This document shows positions 63,196 to 64,000 of a stretch of 64,000 nt of DNA, in pieces. Below the pieces are notes generated by a model that was not told where the DNA came from, made no database searches, and saw nothing but the letters and a program-made list of their open reading frames with translations. The position numbers were made by a program, and so were the translations under genes. The DNA is from Filosporella fistucella (lineage: Eukaryota > Ascomycota > Leotiomycetes > Helotiales): the NCBI GenBank assembly GCA_030077755.1, contig JAQJZZ010000020.1, positions 1,329,890 through 1,393,889 of the forward strand, in the 5' to 3' direction. Positions within the stretch are counted from its first letter, which is position 1. Each line of letters begins with the position of its first letter.

Positions 63196-63716
63196 TAGGT
63201 TTACTTAAAAAGCCTTATTAAAAAGATTAGGCAAGGCCATAGCATTAAAGGGATTAAAGGCAAGAACCTCGAGCCTAAAGGCAAAAAACCAGTTATTAAT
63301 TAACGGTTTTAAGGACTTTAAAACCTATACGGGTTCCGGAGGAGAAATAGGCAAGGGTCTTTAGGGAACCGTTTTGCTACATATAAAATAATAAATAGGA
63401 TTAGACTTAACCTTATAATAACCACTATTATTATAATAACGCTTTTATTTCATGCATATATATTCGGAGCAATGTTAGGAAATAAAGAGGTTTAGGAAAT
63501 AACGCCATATAAGGCTATAATAATATAAGCAAGGAGCAGCTAGATAAATAGATTTTTTAATACGTAAAGCAAGAGCAATACGCTTTTTCTTTTTCTTTTA
63601 AGCTTTATTTAAGGCATTATTATTTTATTAAGAAGATATAATATTTAGGAAAGATAGCCACTAATAGCCATTGGATTTTTAATTATAATATAAGCGTAAG
63701 AGACCACGCTAGACCT

Positions 63717-63725
63717 AAAAGGGGG
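63717..63725 (+). other. E0 polypurine tract
   Basis: AAAAGGGGG directly precedes the 3' LTR (TAATATTACGG). This is the plus-strand primer site of an LTR retrotransposon. It contains no C, so RIP on this strand leaves it intact. Confidence 0.7.
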
Positions 63726-63729
63726 ATAA

Positions 63730-64000
63730 TATTACGGTTATAGGCTTATTATAAGATTAGGATAAGGAATACGCTATCTCTTAATAATTCTAGGAACCAT
63801 GTAAGAAAAGTCATGAGGAAATGGTTATATAATAAATCCTTAGATCCCTATAAGCGAAATGATAAAGGGGGATTTACGGATTTAACCCTAAGGGATCCTA
63901 GGATCTAATTAAAAACAAAGGTTCTATATATAAAACTAGCACTTCTACCCTTAAATAGGAGCTTTATGCTTAACTTTAAATAGTATTCTTTATACTGTGG
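63730..64000 (+). repeat. E0 3' LTR, truncated by the window edge
   Basis: Starts TATTACGG and follows the E0 5' LTR for about 260 bp. The last four bases (GTGG) no longer match the family; too short to interpret. Confidence 0.8.

Larger units (their letters stand above)
25744..64000 (+). mobile_element. Chromovirus E0 (Ty3/gypsy), host of the nest; 3' end beyond window
   Basis: E0 is assembled from four visible pieces: 25744-28391 (5' LTR, gag, protease), 41457-42315 (reverse transcriptase), 48787-49049 (post-RNase H segment) and 62005-64000 (integrase, chromodomain, polypurine tract, start of 3' LTR). The pieces are collinear with uninterrupted copies such as E2, except that about 0.63 kb between reverse transcriptase and the next piece is missing. 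It inserted in the copia reverse transcriptase at 25744. All frames carry many TAA/TAG stops. Confidence 0.85.

Noticed and set aside
63993..64000. Divergence of the last bases from the LTR consensus, possibly another insertion
   Set aside because: Only four bases differ; no conclusion is possible at the window edge.

Overview
The window comes from a filamentous ascomycete (Pezizomycotina). The genes are eukaryotic with short GT-AG introns of about 46-180 bp. The conserved genes are typical fungal ones: RAE1/GLE2, ECT1, an STF2/TMA10-like gene, DRE2, FMT1 and CCZ1. The right-hand 46 kb is a very AT-rich block of decayed LTR retrotransposons. Its C-to-T/G-to-A decay, with CAA/CAG/CGA/TGG codons turned into stops and CpA/TpG rare, is the pattern of repeat-induced point mutation (RIP). 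The genus cannot be fixed from the sequence; Leotiomycetes is a guess.

Layout, 1-18.1 kb (balanced composition, gene rich): RAE1 (-), a conserved fungal protein of unknown function (-), ECT1 (+, head-to-head with the unknown gene), a short-chain dehydrogenase (-), an STF2/TMA10-like small protein (-, start codon apparently split by an intron), a 1.3 kb spacer full of TACCTAGGTA-like words, DRE2 (+), FMT1 (-) and CCZ1 (+). Their roles are unrelated housekeeping (mRNA export, phosphatidylethanolamine synthesis, Fe-S assembly, mitochondrial initiator tRNA formylation, Rab7 activation); nothing suggests a cluster. I derived all exon junctions by hand from reading frame and splice consensus.

18.1-22.1 kb: extremely AT-rich DNA without a recognisable gene. 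The composition change already starts inside the last codons of CCZ1.

22.1-64.0 kb: a Russian-doll transposon nest. A Ty1/copia element (+, gag to reverse transcriptase visible) is split at 25,744 by a Ty3/gypsy chromovirus, E0 (+), which runs past the right window edge. E0 carries three related chromoviruses in the opposite orientation: E1 (28,392-41,451), E3 (42,316-48,786) and E4 (49,050-61,999). E1 contains E2 (33,475-39,940) and E4 contains E5 (52,333-58,807). The 5-bp target duplications and resumption of the interrupted reading frames support this order: copia, then E0, then E1/E3/E4, then E2/E5. Each complete element is about 6.5 kb with 345-356 bp LTRs, a polypurine tract and a C-terminal chromodomain. 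All coding regions are dead. E0 also lost about 0.63 kb (RNase H region) exactly where E3 later inserted. E1 belongs to a distinct LTR subfamily.

No CRISPR array, rRNA or tRNA gene was recognised. The most notable items are the ordered nest, the one-sided orientation of its insertions, the copia element that keeps long ORFs at very low GC, the RIP-like drift into CCZ1, and the split start codon of the STF2-like gene.
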